Source: Kibdelosporangium philippinense (GTDB taxonomy: Bacteria; Actinomycetota; Actinomycetes; Mycobacteriales; Pseudonocardiaceae). Taken from it: a stretch of DNA of 64,000 nucleotides. The DNA lies in contig NZ_JAJVCN010000003.1 in the NCBI RefSeq assembly GCF_021390435.2, positions 2,113,501-2,177,500 on the forward strand, in the 5' to 3' direction. Numbering within the stretch: the first letter of the stretch is position 1; each line of letters begins with the position of its first letter. The notes under the pieces were generated by a model. It worked only from the letters and a program-made list of their open reading frames with translations, searched no databases and had not been told where the DNA came from. Position numbers and translations under genes: made by a program. Below are positions 1 through 8,351 of this stretch, in pieces.

Positions 1-1219
1 CGTGCGGAACTGGCTTAAGTATTGGCGCACCAGGGTTTGGCCGCCGCGATAGCCGCGTACGGTGATCTCAGCGAACAGGGCGGTGGCGTTGGTGCAGCCC
101 TCGTTCCAGCGCTGGTGCAGGTACGGAGCGAACGGCTCAAGGACGCTGGTCCGACGCCCAGTTCCATTGCGGGTCAACAACTCTTCGACGCCCTCGGCCC
201 GCGCGAAGCGGCGGACGGTGCCGCGCGAGAGACCAAGCCGCCGGCAGATTTCCCTGATCGCAGTGCCGTCAGCTAAGAGCGCATGCACGGCCGCGTGCCG
301 TTCGCGCTCGAACAGCCCACCGATCCGACCGGACTGCCGAGGCAACCGGTGCCGCGGGAGGCGGGTCCCCGGCTGGGTCAGGTTGCCCGTCACTGTCGGC
401 CTGGCCTTCCGTGCTGCTGCTGGTGACGACGGTCACGGCGGCGGTCAAGCAGTCCTGGTGTCTGGCCACGGAGCGCTCGACGGCCTCGGCCAGGTTGTTC
501 CAGATGTGCCACCGATCGGCGACCTGGATGGCGTCTGGTGCGCCGTCGCGAGCGCCATCGGCGTAGGCGCTGGCTCGGTCTCGGCAGACGATCTGCACGC
601 CGGGATGGGCGCGCAGCCACTCGGCCAGTGTCTGGGCGGTGCGGTCGGTGAGCAGGTCGACCGGGCGGTGCGACTCGATGTCGACCAGGAGCGTGCCGTA
701 GTGGTGACCTCGACGCAGGGCGAAGTCGTCCACGCCGAGCACTCTCGGTGTGGATCGGTCAGGGTCGGGAAGGCCACGAAGGATCCGAAGCAGCGTCATC
801 CGGCTGACCGATGCCGCCAAGTGCCGAGTCAGCCGGGCGCCGGCACGGCCACCGAGCGCTAACGCGACCGCGGCCAGCGCCCGCTGCAAGATCGGAGTCC
901 GGCGGGCGTGGCGGGATGCCAGCTCGGGTACCTGTTCGGCGAACGTCTTCTTGGTGCACTCGGCGTTGTCGCAGAACAACCGTCGTACTTGCAGCCGGAT
1001 CAGCACTTCCTGACCTGCGGTGGCGGTGTCGGACAGATGGCGGTTGTAGCGGCTGTGCACTCTGCTCGAGGCAGTCCCGCAGCCAGGGCACGGCGCTGGC
1101 GTCTGGTTGGTGCGTGCCTCGATGCGCACCGCTGGCCCCGTCGTCCGCACCGCTTCGATCTGCACCTGGCTCAGGTGCGGCCAGAGAACCCGAACCACAT
1201 CAAGATCAACGCACGTCAT
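1..1219 (-). pseudogene. ISL3-family transposase, frameshifted and cut by the window edge
   Basis: The N-terminal part reads from about 1219 downwards. It has the ISL3 zinc-binding region (CPGC near residue 44, then a CDNAEC pair) and a DDE-like core beginning GVDDFALRRG. Near 340-375 the frame breaks: the first frame runs to a stop at 269. The sequence that should follow, GGLFERERHAAVHALL and then a helix-turn-helix (IREICRRLGLSRGTVRRF), is in another minus-strand frame and continues to base 1. The ISL3 assignment rests on these motifs. The element is probably inactive, and its other end lies outside the window. Confidence 0.8.
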
Positions 1220-1449
1220 CCATGATCAACCACCAGGCGGCTGGCGCGAGGGCCGGGCCCATCACGGAAACCGTGCCAGAACCAGTTTTCACGTGCCGTC
1301 GACATGTGTCGCCACCTCCGTCGAATTCACATGGCAAGCCGCGTCGTGATCTCTCGGTCGTAAGGGTTGGTTAGCTATTCTGAAAGAAGCAAGCTATTGC
1401 GGAATCAGGTGTGCGCCCCTGCTGGTTTGCTGCTCTCCTGAGCATGTGC
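1220..1449. other. Gap holding the upstream end of the ISL3 element
   Basis: I see no gene here. The stretch 1255-1290 (a CACGGAAACCGTG hairpin beside a GGGCCC run) is a plausible terminal region for the ISL3 element, but the opposite terminus is outside the window, so the boundary cannot be fixed. Confidence 0.3.
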
Positions 1450-1727
1450 CTATAAGTTGGCCATAATCGAAGACCAGCCCGAAATAGCTTCCACTACTTG
1501 GGGAAGAGTCCCTGACACCTCGTGAACGAGCTTCCCGTGAACAATGCGCGCCGCTTCGGCCTGGTCGGGGCCGAAGACGCGTACGGCATCCAGAACGTCA
1601 AGGTTTTTCTACGGCCGTACATCAGTGCGTCGGGTAGCTCCGGATCACCGATCCTTGCGCCGACGAAGCCCAGCAACACGAGCTTTCGCACCGCAAACAT
1701 GGCCTCTTGCTCTTGCCCGGTCGTCAT
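1450..1727 (-). pseudogene. Small hypothetical protein, frame interrupted at an A5 run
   Basis: The gene starts at ATG 1727, sharing bases with the stop of the upstream 47-residue gene, and has an AGGAACG ribosome site. It opens as MTTGQEQEAMFAVRKLVLLG. At about 1602-1608 (five A on the minus strand) the zero frame goes on to a stop at 1494 with low-quality sequence. The -1 frame reads NLDVLDAVRVFGPDQAEAAR and ends naturally at 1450 (...SSIMANL). Joined, the two give about 92 residues. The break could be a one-base indel, a sequencing error, or -1 slippage on the A run. I do not recognise the family. Confidence 0.5.
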
Positions 1728-1870
1728 CAGTCGTCGTTCCTGTACCGGGCGGCCATCTTGGCAGCTGCCCTCGCGCGCCTCCGCTCGCGAAGCTCACTCG
1801 CGATCGGCCACGCCACGGTGCACACCACCACTAGTCCTAGGACCCCGAGCAGCAACAGGTCGGCGCTCAT
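1727..1870 (-). CDS. 47-residue single-pass membrane protein
   Basis: A short gene with a good AGGGAG site about 8 bases before ATG 1870. It begins MSADLLLLGVLGLVVVCTVA, one hydrophobic segment over residues 4-22, followed by a very basic tail (ELRERRRARAAAK...YRNDD). Its TGA overlaps the ATG of the next gene as TGATG, so the two are probably translationally coupled. They lie divergent from the XRE regulator remnant at 2064. Function is unknown; the topology suggests a small inner-membrane protein with a cytoplasmic basic tail. Confidence 0.6.
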   Translation of the reverse strand: MSADLLLLGVLGLVVVCTVAWPIASELRERRRARAAAKMAARYRNDD

Positions 1871-2063
1871 GGCAGTGTGCTCCCTTTCGCTGTGTCACAA
1901 GGAATTGCGTGGACTGTATGTCCATTGTGGTTGGTCAACGGATGGGTGCGGAGCCGCTGACTGTCGGGGAAGCGGCCATCGGCTCCGCTTGTATCCACCC
2001 TGGGGAAGTTCGGGCACGATAGATAGAGGTTGGCCGTCTACAAACGTCTACAGGTGGTGAGCG

Positions 2064-2241
2064 GTGAGTGACCTAGGGTCAGCGCTCAGGGTGGCCCGTG
2101 AGGCCGCCGGAGTGAGCCTGTCCGCACTAGCCGCGCGAACGCACTACAGCAAGCCGCTACTCGGCCACCTTGAGACGGGCAAGCGGAGGGTCAAGCCCGA
2201 ACACGTGCTGGCGTACTCCCGCGCGCTATCTGTGCCGCTAG
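2064..2241 (+). pseudogene. N-terminal piece of an XRE-family TPR regulator
   Basis: GTG start at 2064 after an AGGTGGTGAG ribosome site. It encodes a helix-turn-helix of the XRE type (SALRVAREAAGVSLSALAAR...), then EHVLAYSRALSVPL, and is cut there by an IS1182-type element inserted at CTAG (2238-2241). Joining this CTAG to the CTAG at the end of the inverted piece at 4068-4417 restores a seamless reading frame (SVPL then DVLYGPSGDPLR). That junction shows both the gene structure and the four-base target duplication. The start lies divergent from the small-gene pair at 1450-1870. Confidence 0.85.
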
Positions 2242-4067
2242 GAGGCCGCTGAATAATCGGCGTGTCGCCCCAGGATGTGGGTTTGAGCTGGGAGAATCGT
2301 TTCATGCAGGGTGTGGAGCGTGGTGATCGGGAGCTGCTGGACGCGGAGGCGCTGGTCGGTCATCTGGTCCCGGCGGGGAGCATGTTCGCGTTCCTGGCCG
2401 GGCATCGCCGGAATCTGTTCCCCGATGGAGAGTTCGAGGATCTGTTCCCCTCGGGCAAGGGACGGCCCTCGATCCCGGCGTCGGTGATGGCCTCCATCCT
2501 GGTGTTGCAGACCCTGCATGATCTCTCGGATCGGGAGACCGCTGAGGCGGCCCGGTGTGACCTGCGGTGGAAGGTCGCGACCGGGATGGCATTGGACGAC
2601 AAGGGATTCGACCCCTCGACGCTGGTGTACTGGCGCAAACGACTGGCCACCTCGGGGCGGCCGCATCGGATCAACGACGCGGTGCGCACGGTCGTCGAGG
2701 AGACCGGGATCCTGCGTGGCCGCCGCAAGCGGGCGGTGGATTCCACGATCCTGGCCGACGCGGTCGCCACCCAGGACACCATCACCCAGCTGATCTCGGC
2801 GATCCGGCGGGTGGATCGGCAGGTGCCCGGCGCGGCGGAGCAGATCGCGAAGGTGTGTACCGGCCATGACTACAGTCGGCCGGACAAGCCGAGGATCGAC
2901 TGGGACGACCCGGCCGCCAGGGACGCGCTGGTCTCCGCGCTGGTCAACGATGCGAACGCGCTGGTGGCGGCGCTGGCCGATACCGAACTGGAAGGCGACG
3001 CGGAGTTCGCGTTGGCGTTGCTGGCGTTGGTCGCCGGTCAGGATGCCGAGCCCGCCGAGGGCAGTGACGGCACTGATGGGCGGTGGCGGATCGCCCGCAA
3101 GGTCGCCCCGGACCGGGTGGTGTCCACAGTGGATCCGGATGCGCGGCATACCCGCAAGTCCCCGGAGAACCGGCGGGACGGGTATCGGGCGCACGTGGCG
3201 GCCGAGCCCGAGACCGGGATCGTCACCGACGAGAAGGTGACCACGGCCGCCGGCACGGAGAACTCCGACCCCGCTGTGGCCGAGGAGTTCCTCGACGCCG
3301 AGGACGGCAAGCGCGCGTGGTACGGCGATTCCGCCTATGGCACAGGGGATCTACGCGGTGGGATCGACGATGCCGGGCATGAGGCGGTGATCAAGCCCAA
3401 GCCGCTGCGGGCTCCGGTCGAGGGCGACTTCACCGTGGACGACTTCACCGTGGACGACTTCACCGTGGACGACTTCACCGTGGACGAGCAAGCGGGCACG
3501 GTCACCTGCCCCAACGACATCACCCGCCCGATCAGCCGGACCCGGGTCGCCACCTTTGGCGCTCTCTGTCGTGCCTGCTCACTGCGTGCACAGTGCACCA
3601 CGTCCAAGACCGGCCGTAAAATCGTTCTGCACCCACGAGATGACCTGCTGCGCCAAGCCCGACGCGACTGGGCGGACAAGCCCGAACTGCGCGAGAGCTA
3701 CAGGACGTTCCGCCCCAACGTGGAACGGGTCATCTCCCAGATCGCCAGCCGCGGTGGCCGACGTCTCAAACTCCGATATCTAGGCACCGGCAAGAACAAC
3801 GCCTGGCTCAAACGCCGCACCGCAGCCTTGAACCTCCGCAACCTCATCGGTCGCGGCCTGACCCATACGGCGGGCGCTTGGACCCTGGCTACCTGAGGGA
3901 AACCACGGCCCAACCCCCAGTCTTGGGAGTTGTGAACCTCGTCGAGCAACCGCCCTGGGCTCCCTGAACGCCCAGCATCGCCCATGAATCAGCAAGGCCC
4001 AGGTCCTCGCCTGCCATCACTCGGTGACAACCAACCCGCAAACCACCCTAATTCAGCGGCCTCCTAG
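2238..4067 (+). mobile_element. IS1182-type insertion sequence, copy 1
   Basis: The core is 2242-4063 (1,822 bp) with inverted ends beginning GAGGCCGCTGAAT, flanked by CTAG at 2238-2241 and 4064-4067. It carries one transposase. The 3' 167 bases after the transposase are non-coding. The CTAG direct repeat fits a palindromic target, as IS1182-group elements often use. Confidence 0.85.
2262..3896 (+). CDS. IS1182-family DDE transposase
   Basis: 544 residues. The N-terminal DUF772-like region (SWENRFMQG..., LFPSGKGRPSIPASVMASIL) is followed by a DDE core with TDEKVTTAAGTENSDP and WYGDSAYGTG, and a Cys-rich segment (CRACSLRAQC). The C-terminal part (RVISQIASRGGRRLKLRYLG) is typical of the family. 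Residues 389-408 are four exact tandem copies of DFTVD. The protein is identical to the second copy at 4589-6223. Full length and intact, so transposition competence is plausible. Confidence 0.9.
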   Translation: MSPQDVGLSWENRFMQGVERGDRELLDAEALVGHLVPAGSMFAFLAGHRRNLFPDGEFEDLFPSGKGRPSIPASVMASILVLQTLHDLSDRETAEAARCDLRWKVATGMALDDKGFDPSTLVYWRKRLATSGRPHRINDAVRTVVEETGILRGRRKRAVDSTILADAVATQDTITQLISAIRRVDRQVPGAAEQIAKVCTGHDYSRPDKPRIDWDDPAARDALVSALVNDANALVAALADTELEGDAEFALALLALVAGQDAEPAEGSDGTDGRWRIARKVAPDRVVSTVDPDARHTRKSPENRRDGYRAHVAAEPETGIVTDEKVTTAAGTENSDPAVAEEFLDAEDGKRAWYGDSAYGTGDLRGGIDDAGHEAVIKPKPLRAPVEGDFTVDDFTVDDFTVDDFTVDEQAGTVTCPNDITRPISRTRVATFGALCRACSLRAQCTTSKTGRKIVLHPRDDLLRQARRDWADKPELRESYRTFRPNVERVISQIASRGGRRLKLRYLGTGKNNAWLKRRTAALNLRNLIGRGLTHTAGAWTLAT

Positions 4068-4417
4068 GTAGACGTGTTGAGCCTCGGCGTAGCGCCCCGC
4101 ATCGCTCGCCACCCAACCAACGAGTTGCGCAAGTTCACCCACAACCGTCAGCAGCCGCCTGCCGATCACCTCTGTGAAACTCGCCGAGTCCACCAAATCC
4201 TGAATCTCGCCAAGTTCCTTGCGCACCAAAGGAAAAAGGTCACCACCACCAACAAAGTCGTCAAGGTGGCGGAGTTCAACAACACGCCCCTCCAGTGCGT
4301 CTGCCAAGCCAGCACCAACCCGCCGCCCTGCGCGCGTTTCCACAACCGTTGGCGAGTCTGTGACAAGCCACTCGTGAGCAACCCTCAGCGGATCACCAGA
4401 TGGGCCGTAAAGGACAT
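4068..4417 (-). pseudogene. Inverted middle piece of the XRE/TPR regulator
   Basis: Read on the minus strand from the CTAG at 4418-4421, the frame is open as DVLYGPSGDPLRVAHEWLVT, then ...RRVGAGLADALEGRVVEL... to ...AGRYAEAQHVYLG, a TPR-like region. It continues exactly from the N-terminal piece at 2064-2241 but is upside down and lies between the two IS copies. It has no start of its own. An ORF beginning at 4343 is only the internal part. Confidence 0.8.
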
Positions 4418-6247
4418 CTAGGAGGCCGCTGAATTAGGGTGGTTTGCGGGTTGGTTGTCACCGAGTGATGGCAGGCGAGGACCTGGGCCTTGCTGATTCA
4501 TGGGCGATGCTGGGCGTTCAGGGAGCCCAGGGCGGTTGCTCGACGAGGTTCACAACTCCCAAGACTGGGGGTTGGGCCGTGGTTTCCCTCAGGTAGCCAG
4601 GGTCCAAGCGCCCGCCGTATGGGTCAGGCCGCGACCGATGAGGTTGCGGAGGTTCAAGGCTGCGGTGCGGCGTTTGAGCCAGGCGTTGTTCTTGCCGGTG
4701 CCTAGATATCGGAGTTTGAGACGTCGGCCACCGCGGCTGGCGATCTGGGAGATGACCCGTTCCACGTTGGGGCGGAACGTCCTGTAGCTCTCGCGCAGTT
4801 CGGGCTTGTCCGCCCAGTCGCGTCGGGCTTGGCGCAGCAGGTCATCTCGTGGGTGCAGAACGATTTTACGGCCGGTCTTGGACGTGGTGCACTGTGCACG
4901 CAGTGAGCAGGCACGACAGAGAGCGCCAAAGGTGGCGACCCGGGTCCGGCTGATCGGGCGGGTGATGTCGTTGGGGCAGGTGACCGTGCCCGCTTGCTCG
5001 TCCACGGTGAAGTCGTCCACGGTGAAGTCGTCCACGGTGAAGTCGTCCACGGTGAAGTCGCCCTCGACCGGAGCCCGCAGCGGCTTGGGCTTGATCACCG
5101 CCTCATGCCCGGCATCGTCGATCCCACCGCGTAGATCCCCTGTGCCATAGGCGGAATCGCCGTACCACGCGCGCTTGCCGTCCTCGGCGTCGAGGAACTC
5201 CTCGGCCACAGCGGGGTCGGAGTTCTCCGTGCCGGCGGCCGTGGTCACCTTCTCGTCGGTGACGATCCCGGTCTCGGGCTCGGCCGCCACGTGCGCCCGA
5301 TACCCGTCCCGCCGGTTCTCCGGGGACTTGCGGGTATGCCGCGCATCCGGATCCACTGTGGACACCACCCGGTCCGGGGCGACCTTGCGGGCGATCCGCC
5401 ACCGCCCATCAGTGCCGTCACTGCCCTCGGCGGGCTCGGCATCCTGACCGGCGACCAACGCCAGCAACGCCAACGCGAACTCCGCGTCGCCTTCCAGTTC
5501 GGTATCGGCCAGCGCCGCCACCAGCGCGTTCGCATCGTTGACCAGCGCGGAGACCAGCGCGTCCCTGGCGGCCGGGTCGTCCCAGTCGATCCTCGGCTTG
5601 TCCGGCCGACTGTAGTCATGGCCGGTACACACCTTCGCGATCTGCTCCGCCGCGCCGGGCACCTGCCGATCCACCCGCCGGATCGCCGAGATCAGCTGGG
5701 TGATGGTGTCCTGGGTGGCGACCGCGTCGGCCAGGATCGTGGAATCCACCGCCCGCTTGCGGCGGCCACGCAGGATCCCGGTCTCCTCGACGACCGTGCG
5801 CACCGCGTCGTTGATCCGATGCGGCCGCCCCGAGGTGGCCAGTCGTTTGCGCCAGTACACCAGCGTCGAGGGGTCGAATCCCTTGTCGTCCAATGCCATC
5901 CCGGTCGCGACCTTCCACCGCAGGTCACACCGGGCCGCCTCAGCGGTCTCCCGATCCGAGAGATCATGCAGGGTCTGCAACACCAGGATGGAGGCCATCA
6001 CCGACGCCGGGATCGAGGGCCGTCCCTTGCCCGAGGGGAACAGATCCTCGAACTCTCCATCGGGGAACAGATTCCGGCGATGCCCGGCCAGGAACGCGAA
6101 CATGCTCCCCGCCGGGACCAGATGACCGACCAGCGCCTCCGCGTCCAGCAGCTCCCGATCACCACGCTCCACACCCTGCATGAAACGATTCTCCCAGCTC
6201 AAACCCACATCCTGGGGCGACACGCCGATTATTCAGCGGCCTCCTAG
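4418..6247 (-). mobile_element. IS1182-type insertion sequence, copy 2 (inverted)
   Basis: The core is 4422-6243 with the same GAGGCCGCTGAAT ends and flanking CTAG at 4418-4421 and 6244-6247. It is inverted relative to copy 1. Confidence 0.85.
4589..6223 (-). CDS. IS1182-family DDE transposase, second copy
   Basis: Identical 544-residue protein to that at 2262-3896, on the opposite strand, including the four-fold DFTVD repeat (DNA 5000-5059). The perfect identity suggests recent duplication or continuing gene conversion between the two arms. Confidence 0.9.
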   Translation of the reverse strand: MSPQDVGLSWENRFMQGVERGDRELLDAEALVGHLVPAGSMFAFLAGHRRNLFPDGEFEDLFPSGKGRPSIPASVMASILVLQTLHDLSDRETAEAARCDLRWKVATGMALDDKGFDPSTLVYWRKRLATSGRPHRINDAVRTVVEETGILRGRRKRAVDSTILADAVATQDTITQLISAIRRVDRQVPGAAEQIAKVCTGHDYSRPDKPRIDWDDPAARDALVSALVNDANALVAALADTELEGDAEFALALLALVAGQDAEPAEGSDGTDGRWRIARKVAPDRVVSTVDPDARHTRKSPENRRDGYRAHVAAEPETGIVTDEKVTTAAGTENSDPAVAEEFLDAEDGKRAWYGDSAYGTGDLRGGIDDAGHEAVIKPKPLRAPVEGDFTVDDFTVDDFTVDDFTVDEQAGTVTCPNDITRPISRTRVATFGALCRACSLRAQCTTSKTGRKIVLHPRDDLLRQARRDWADKPELRESYRTFRPNVERVISQIASRGGRRLKLRYLGTGKNNAWLKRRTAALNLRNLIGRGLTHTAGAWTLAT

Positions 6248-6419
6248 CGGCACAGATAGCGCGCGGGAGTACGCCAGCACGTGTTCGGGCTTGACCCTCC
6301 GCTTGCCCGTCTCAAGGTGGCCGAGTAGCGGCTTGCTGTAGTGCGTTCGCGCGGCTAGTGCGGACAGGCTCACTCCGGCGGCCTCACGGGCCACCCTGAG
6401 CGCTGACCCTAGGTCACTC
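6248..6419 (-). pseudogene. Duplicated, inverted N-terminus of the XRE regulator
   Basis: Bases 6248-6419 are the reverse complement of 2066-2237, so the helix-turn-helix coding sequence (codon 2 onward) is repeated beyond IS copy 2 without its GTG start or ribosome site. The minus-strand frame continues upstream through antisense of the C-terminal piece and makes a 125-residue chimaeric ORF, which is probably meaningless. Confidence 0.75.
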
Positions 6420-6420
6420 G

Positions 6421-6778
6421 CCGCGTACTCGACACAGTGGACGACACCTACGAACAGCGAGCATCGGGTATCGCCGAACCTGAATGGGTGTACTGGATGA
6501 ACCGTGGCGAGATCGACGTCATGGCCGGGCGGTGCCTCATCGAATTGGGCGAACCGGCGCGTGCCGAACCGCTCTTGTCGAACGCCATCGACGGCTACGA
6601 AGCCGATCATGTTCGAGAAGTCGCGCTGTACATGTCGTGGTTGGCTGAGTCCTACGCTCGGGTCGGAGAGATGGACGCGGCACGCGACACGCTTGTCAGA
6701 GCGCGCGAAGTGTCACATGGAGTCAATTCGGTGCGTTTGGACACACGCATTCAAGAGGTCGAGGGTCTGGCCGACTAA
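6421..6778 (+). pseudogene. C-terminal piece of the XRE/TPR regulator
   Basis: Open from the junction as RVLDTVDDTYEQRASGIAEP, then helical TPR-like repeats (EWVYWMNRGEIDVMAGRCLI..., ALYMSWLAESYARVGEMDAA) to a stop at 6778. This is the usual tail of actinomycete XRE-TPR regulators of about 400 residues. Counting the three pieces, some tens of codons between the middle and this piece are missing, so the gene cannot be restored by simple inversion. A GTG at 6437 could give a 113-residue fragment, but no ribosome site is evident. Confidence 0.8.
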
Positions 6779-6882
6779 CGGTCGCCCACCACGTCATTTG
6801 CCCGCGACTTGGCCTCTGTCCTGGTGATCAGCACGTGGGCCATATGTGGCCACTGAGTGTCAGGGCATAGTCTGCATGGCGG

Positions 6883-6911
6883 AGCCCCCGCCGCCTTAGG
6901 CAACGGGGGCT
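6883..6911. terminator. Hairpin terminator after the regulator remnant
   Basis: Perfect 8-bp stem AGCCCCCG/CGGGGGCT with a 13-base loop and no U tract. It separates the IS-disrupted region from the conserved operon starting at 7050. Confidence 0.55.
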
Positions 6912-7049
6912 CTGGGACTCAGCACCAAGTCAGCACGGGGGCAGGAATGGCCGGGAACCGGCTAGAACGCACCCGGTTTGACAAGGTGGGTGTCATCAGC
7001 TTGACCTGGCAGTTTGCTGTTACTGACTCGGATGATAGAAGGACCCGCC

Positions 7050-7214
7050 TTGTCTTCGTTTACTAAGTGGGAGTACGCGACCGTTCCGCTGCTGACGCAC
7101 GCCACCAAGCAGATCCTCGACCAGTGGGGCGAGGACGGCTGGGAGCTCGTCACCGTGCAGCCCGGCCCGACCGGCGAGCAACTCGTCGCTTTCCTGAAAA
7201 GGCCTAAGGCATGA
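7050..7214 (+). CDS. DUF4177-family small protein
   Basis: 54 residues from TTG 7050, chosen because GAAGGA lies 7 bases upstream; longer starts add no family-like sequence. It begins MSSFTKWEYATVPLLTHATK and contains the DUF4177 core ILDQWGEDGWELVTV. It overlaps the next gene (RidA family) by ATGA, implying coupled translation. The same pair occurs beside the Crp region in mycobacteria. Molecular function is unknown; it is probably a cytosolic partner of the downstream protein. Confidence 0.8.
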   Translation: MSSFTKWEYATVPLLTHATKQILDQWGEDGWELVTVQPGPTGEQLVAFLKRPKA

Positions 7215-7666
7215 GTTGGCCGGAAAAGCTCGCTGAGCTGGGCATTTCGCTGCCCACGGTCGCGGCGCCGCTCGCCGCGTACGTGCCCGCCGTTCAGTCC
7301 GGTTCGCACGTGTACGTCTCAGGCCAGCTGCCTTTCATCGAGGGCGCGCTCGCCGCGACCGGCAAGGTCGGCGCCGAGATCAGCCCAGAGGAGGGCAAGG
7401 CGCACGCTCGGACGTGCGCGCTGAATGCACTCGCCGCCGTGCACAGCCTCGTCGGTGTCGACGCTGTGGTACGGGTGGTCAAGGTAGGCGGTTTCGTCGC
7501 CGCCGCCGAAGGGTTCACGGCGATCCCTGCCGTGATCAACGGCGCCTCGGAGCTGTTTGGCGAGGTGTTCGGAGACGCGGGCAGGCACGCTCGCGCCGCG
7601 GTCGGTGTCGCTGAGCTGCCGCTCGGTGCGCCGGTCGAGGTCGAAGTGATCTTCGAGGTGGGTTGA
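7211..7666 (+). CDS. RidA (YjgF/YER057c/UK114) family protein
   Basis: 151 residues. The RidA fold is recognisable from GSHVYVSGQLPF, the central NALAAVHSLVGVDAVVRVVKVGGFV and C-terminal ARAAVGVAELPLGAPVEVEVIF. Classical RidA deaminates reactive enamine/imine intermediates using a conserved Arg. Here the equivalent region reads ARAAVGVAELP, as in the actinobacterial subgroup related to Rv3678c, so deaminase activity is not certain. It is coupled to the DUF4177 gene (4-bp overlap) and followed 26 bases later by the next gene. Confidence 0.85.
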   Translation: MSWPEKLAELGISLPTVAAPLAAYVPAVQSGSHVYVSGQLPFIEGALAATGKVGAEISPEEGKAHARTCALNALAAVHSLVGVDAVVRVVKVGGFVAAAEGFTAIPAVINGASELFGEVFGDAGRHARAAVGVAELPLGAPVEVEVIFEVG

Positions 7667-7692
7667 GCCCGCCGGTGGAGGGAGAAGCTCCA

Positions 7693-8316
7693 ATGGACAG
7701 CTACGCCGAGTCGGACTGCCACGAGCTGCTGCTGCGGCTGGCCGGTCGACTGCCCGACCGTCAGCTCTGGCGCTTCCGTGACTGGCTCGCCGCCGGCGCG
7801 GTGACCGCACTCGCCCGCACGTTGCCGCTCACTCTGTTGCGAGAACGTGTTGGACTCACAGCCGAAGAGTCTCGCCTGCTCACGAACGCCTTGCGGCCGG
7901 CTGGAGCAGATCCGGAGCGGCTGAATGCGCTCCCATGGGTAGACGAAATCGCCGAAGTCGACTACACCTTCACGTCGGAGTCGCCCGAATGGGTGAGCAT
8001 GGGTGACTCCGTAGGCGTAGTCCTCGGGGCGATCGTCCGGGACCGCACCGATATCGGTGAGGTTCGCGGAACGTGGCGGCTACCACGAACGGGTGGTGGA
8101 CCGGCCACACGAGTCGTCCTGGTGACCGCGACAACGCAGTGCGCGAAGCTGGCCGGCGAGCTGCAGCGCGTACTGCGGGCGCTCGGGGAACACGAACCGA
8201 GCGTCGAGGTGATCCCGAGGGGCATCCTGCTGCCTCGGTACCACCAGGCGGCACTGGCGGCATCGGTGCCGTTGGCCATGGGTGCGGCAGAAGGGGGCCA
8301 TCTGGTCCCGAGCTGA
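7693..8316 (+). CDS. Hypothetical protein, paralogue of the next gene
   Basis: ATG 7693 is preferred over TTG 7663 because GGAGGGAG precedes it at the right distance; this gives 207 residues (MDSYAESDCHELLLRLAGRL). Two parts are visible: a helical N-terminal half (residues 10-75) and a C-terminal beta/alpha half with RVVLVTATTQCAKLAGELQR and LLPRYHQAALAAS. The downstream protein has the same layout (LLLGLAGRL..., RIVLVEIG..., LTEYHRQGMQQA), so the two are tandem paralogues. No known function; no signal peptide or membrane segment. Confidence 0.75.
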   Translation: MDSYAESDCHELLLRLAGRLPDRQLWRFRDWLAAGAVTALARTLPLTLLRERVGLTAEESRLLTNALRPAGADPERLNALPWVDEIAEVDYTFTSESPEWVSMGDSVGVVLGAIVRDRTDIGEVRGTWRLPRTGGGPATRVVLVTATTQCAKLAGELQRVLRALGEHEPSVEVIPRGILLPRYHQAALAASVPLAMGAAEGGHLVPS

Positions 8317-8351
8317 CGCGCCCGCTCGACCAGCTGGAATGGAGAGAAGTC

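Larger units (their letters stand above)
2066..4067. repeat. Left arm of a 2,002-bp inverted duplication
   Basis: Bases 2066-4067 reappear in reverse complement at 4418-6419. Every feature maps p to 8485-p with no length change, including both transposase ORFs. The arm holds the regulator N-terminus plus one IS1182-type copy. The spacer is 350 bp (4068-4417). Confidence 0.9.
4418..6419. repeat. Right arm of the 2,002-bp inverted duplication
   Basis: Reverse complement of 2066-4067. It ends at 6419 inside the duplicated regulator N-terminus. The next base starts regulator C-terminal sequence that has no counterpart at the left arm. Confidence 0.9.

Noticed and set aside
1522..2022. 166-residue plus-strand ORF
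   Set aside because: It overlaps two minus-strand small genes that have proper ribosome sites and coupling.
2238..3194. 318-residue minus-strand ORF (and its mirror at 5291-6247)
   Set aside because: Antisense to the IS1182 transposase, Arg/Gly/His-rich, no ribosome site; a shadow of high-GC coding sequence.
3426..3485. CRISPR-like repeat
   Set aside because: Contiguous 15-bp units without spacers, inside a coding frame.
4053..4343. 96-residue ORF as a separate gene
   Set aside because: It is the interior of the inverted regulator piece; its C-terminal GGR comes from the IS end.
6233..6610. 125-residue HTH protein on the minus strand
   Set aside because: Chimaera of antisense regulator tail and the duplicated helix-turn-helix; it lacks the native start.
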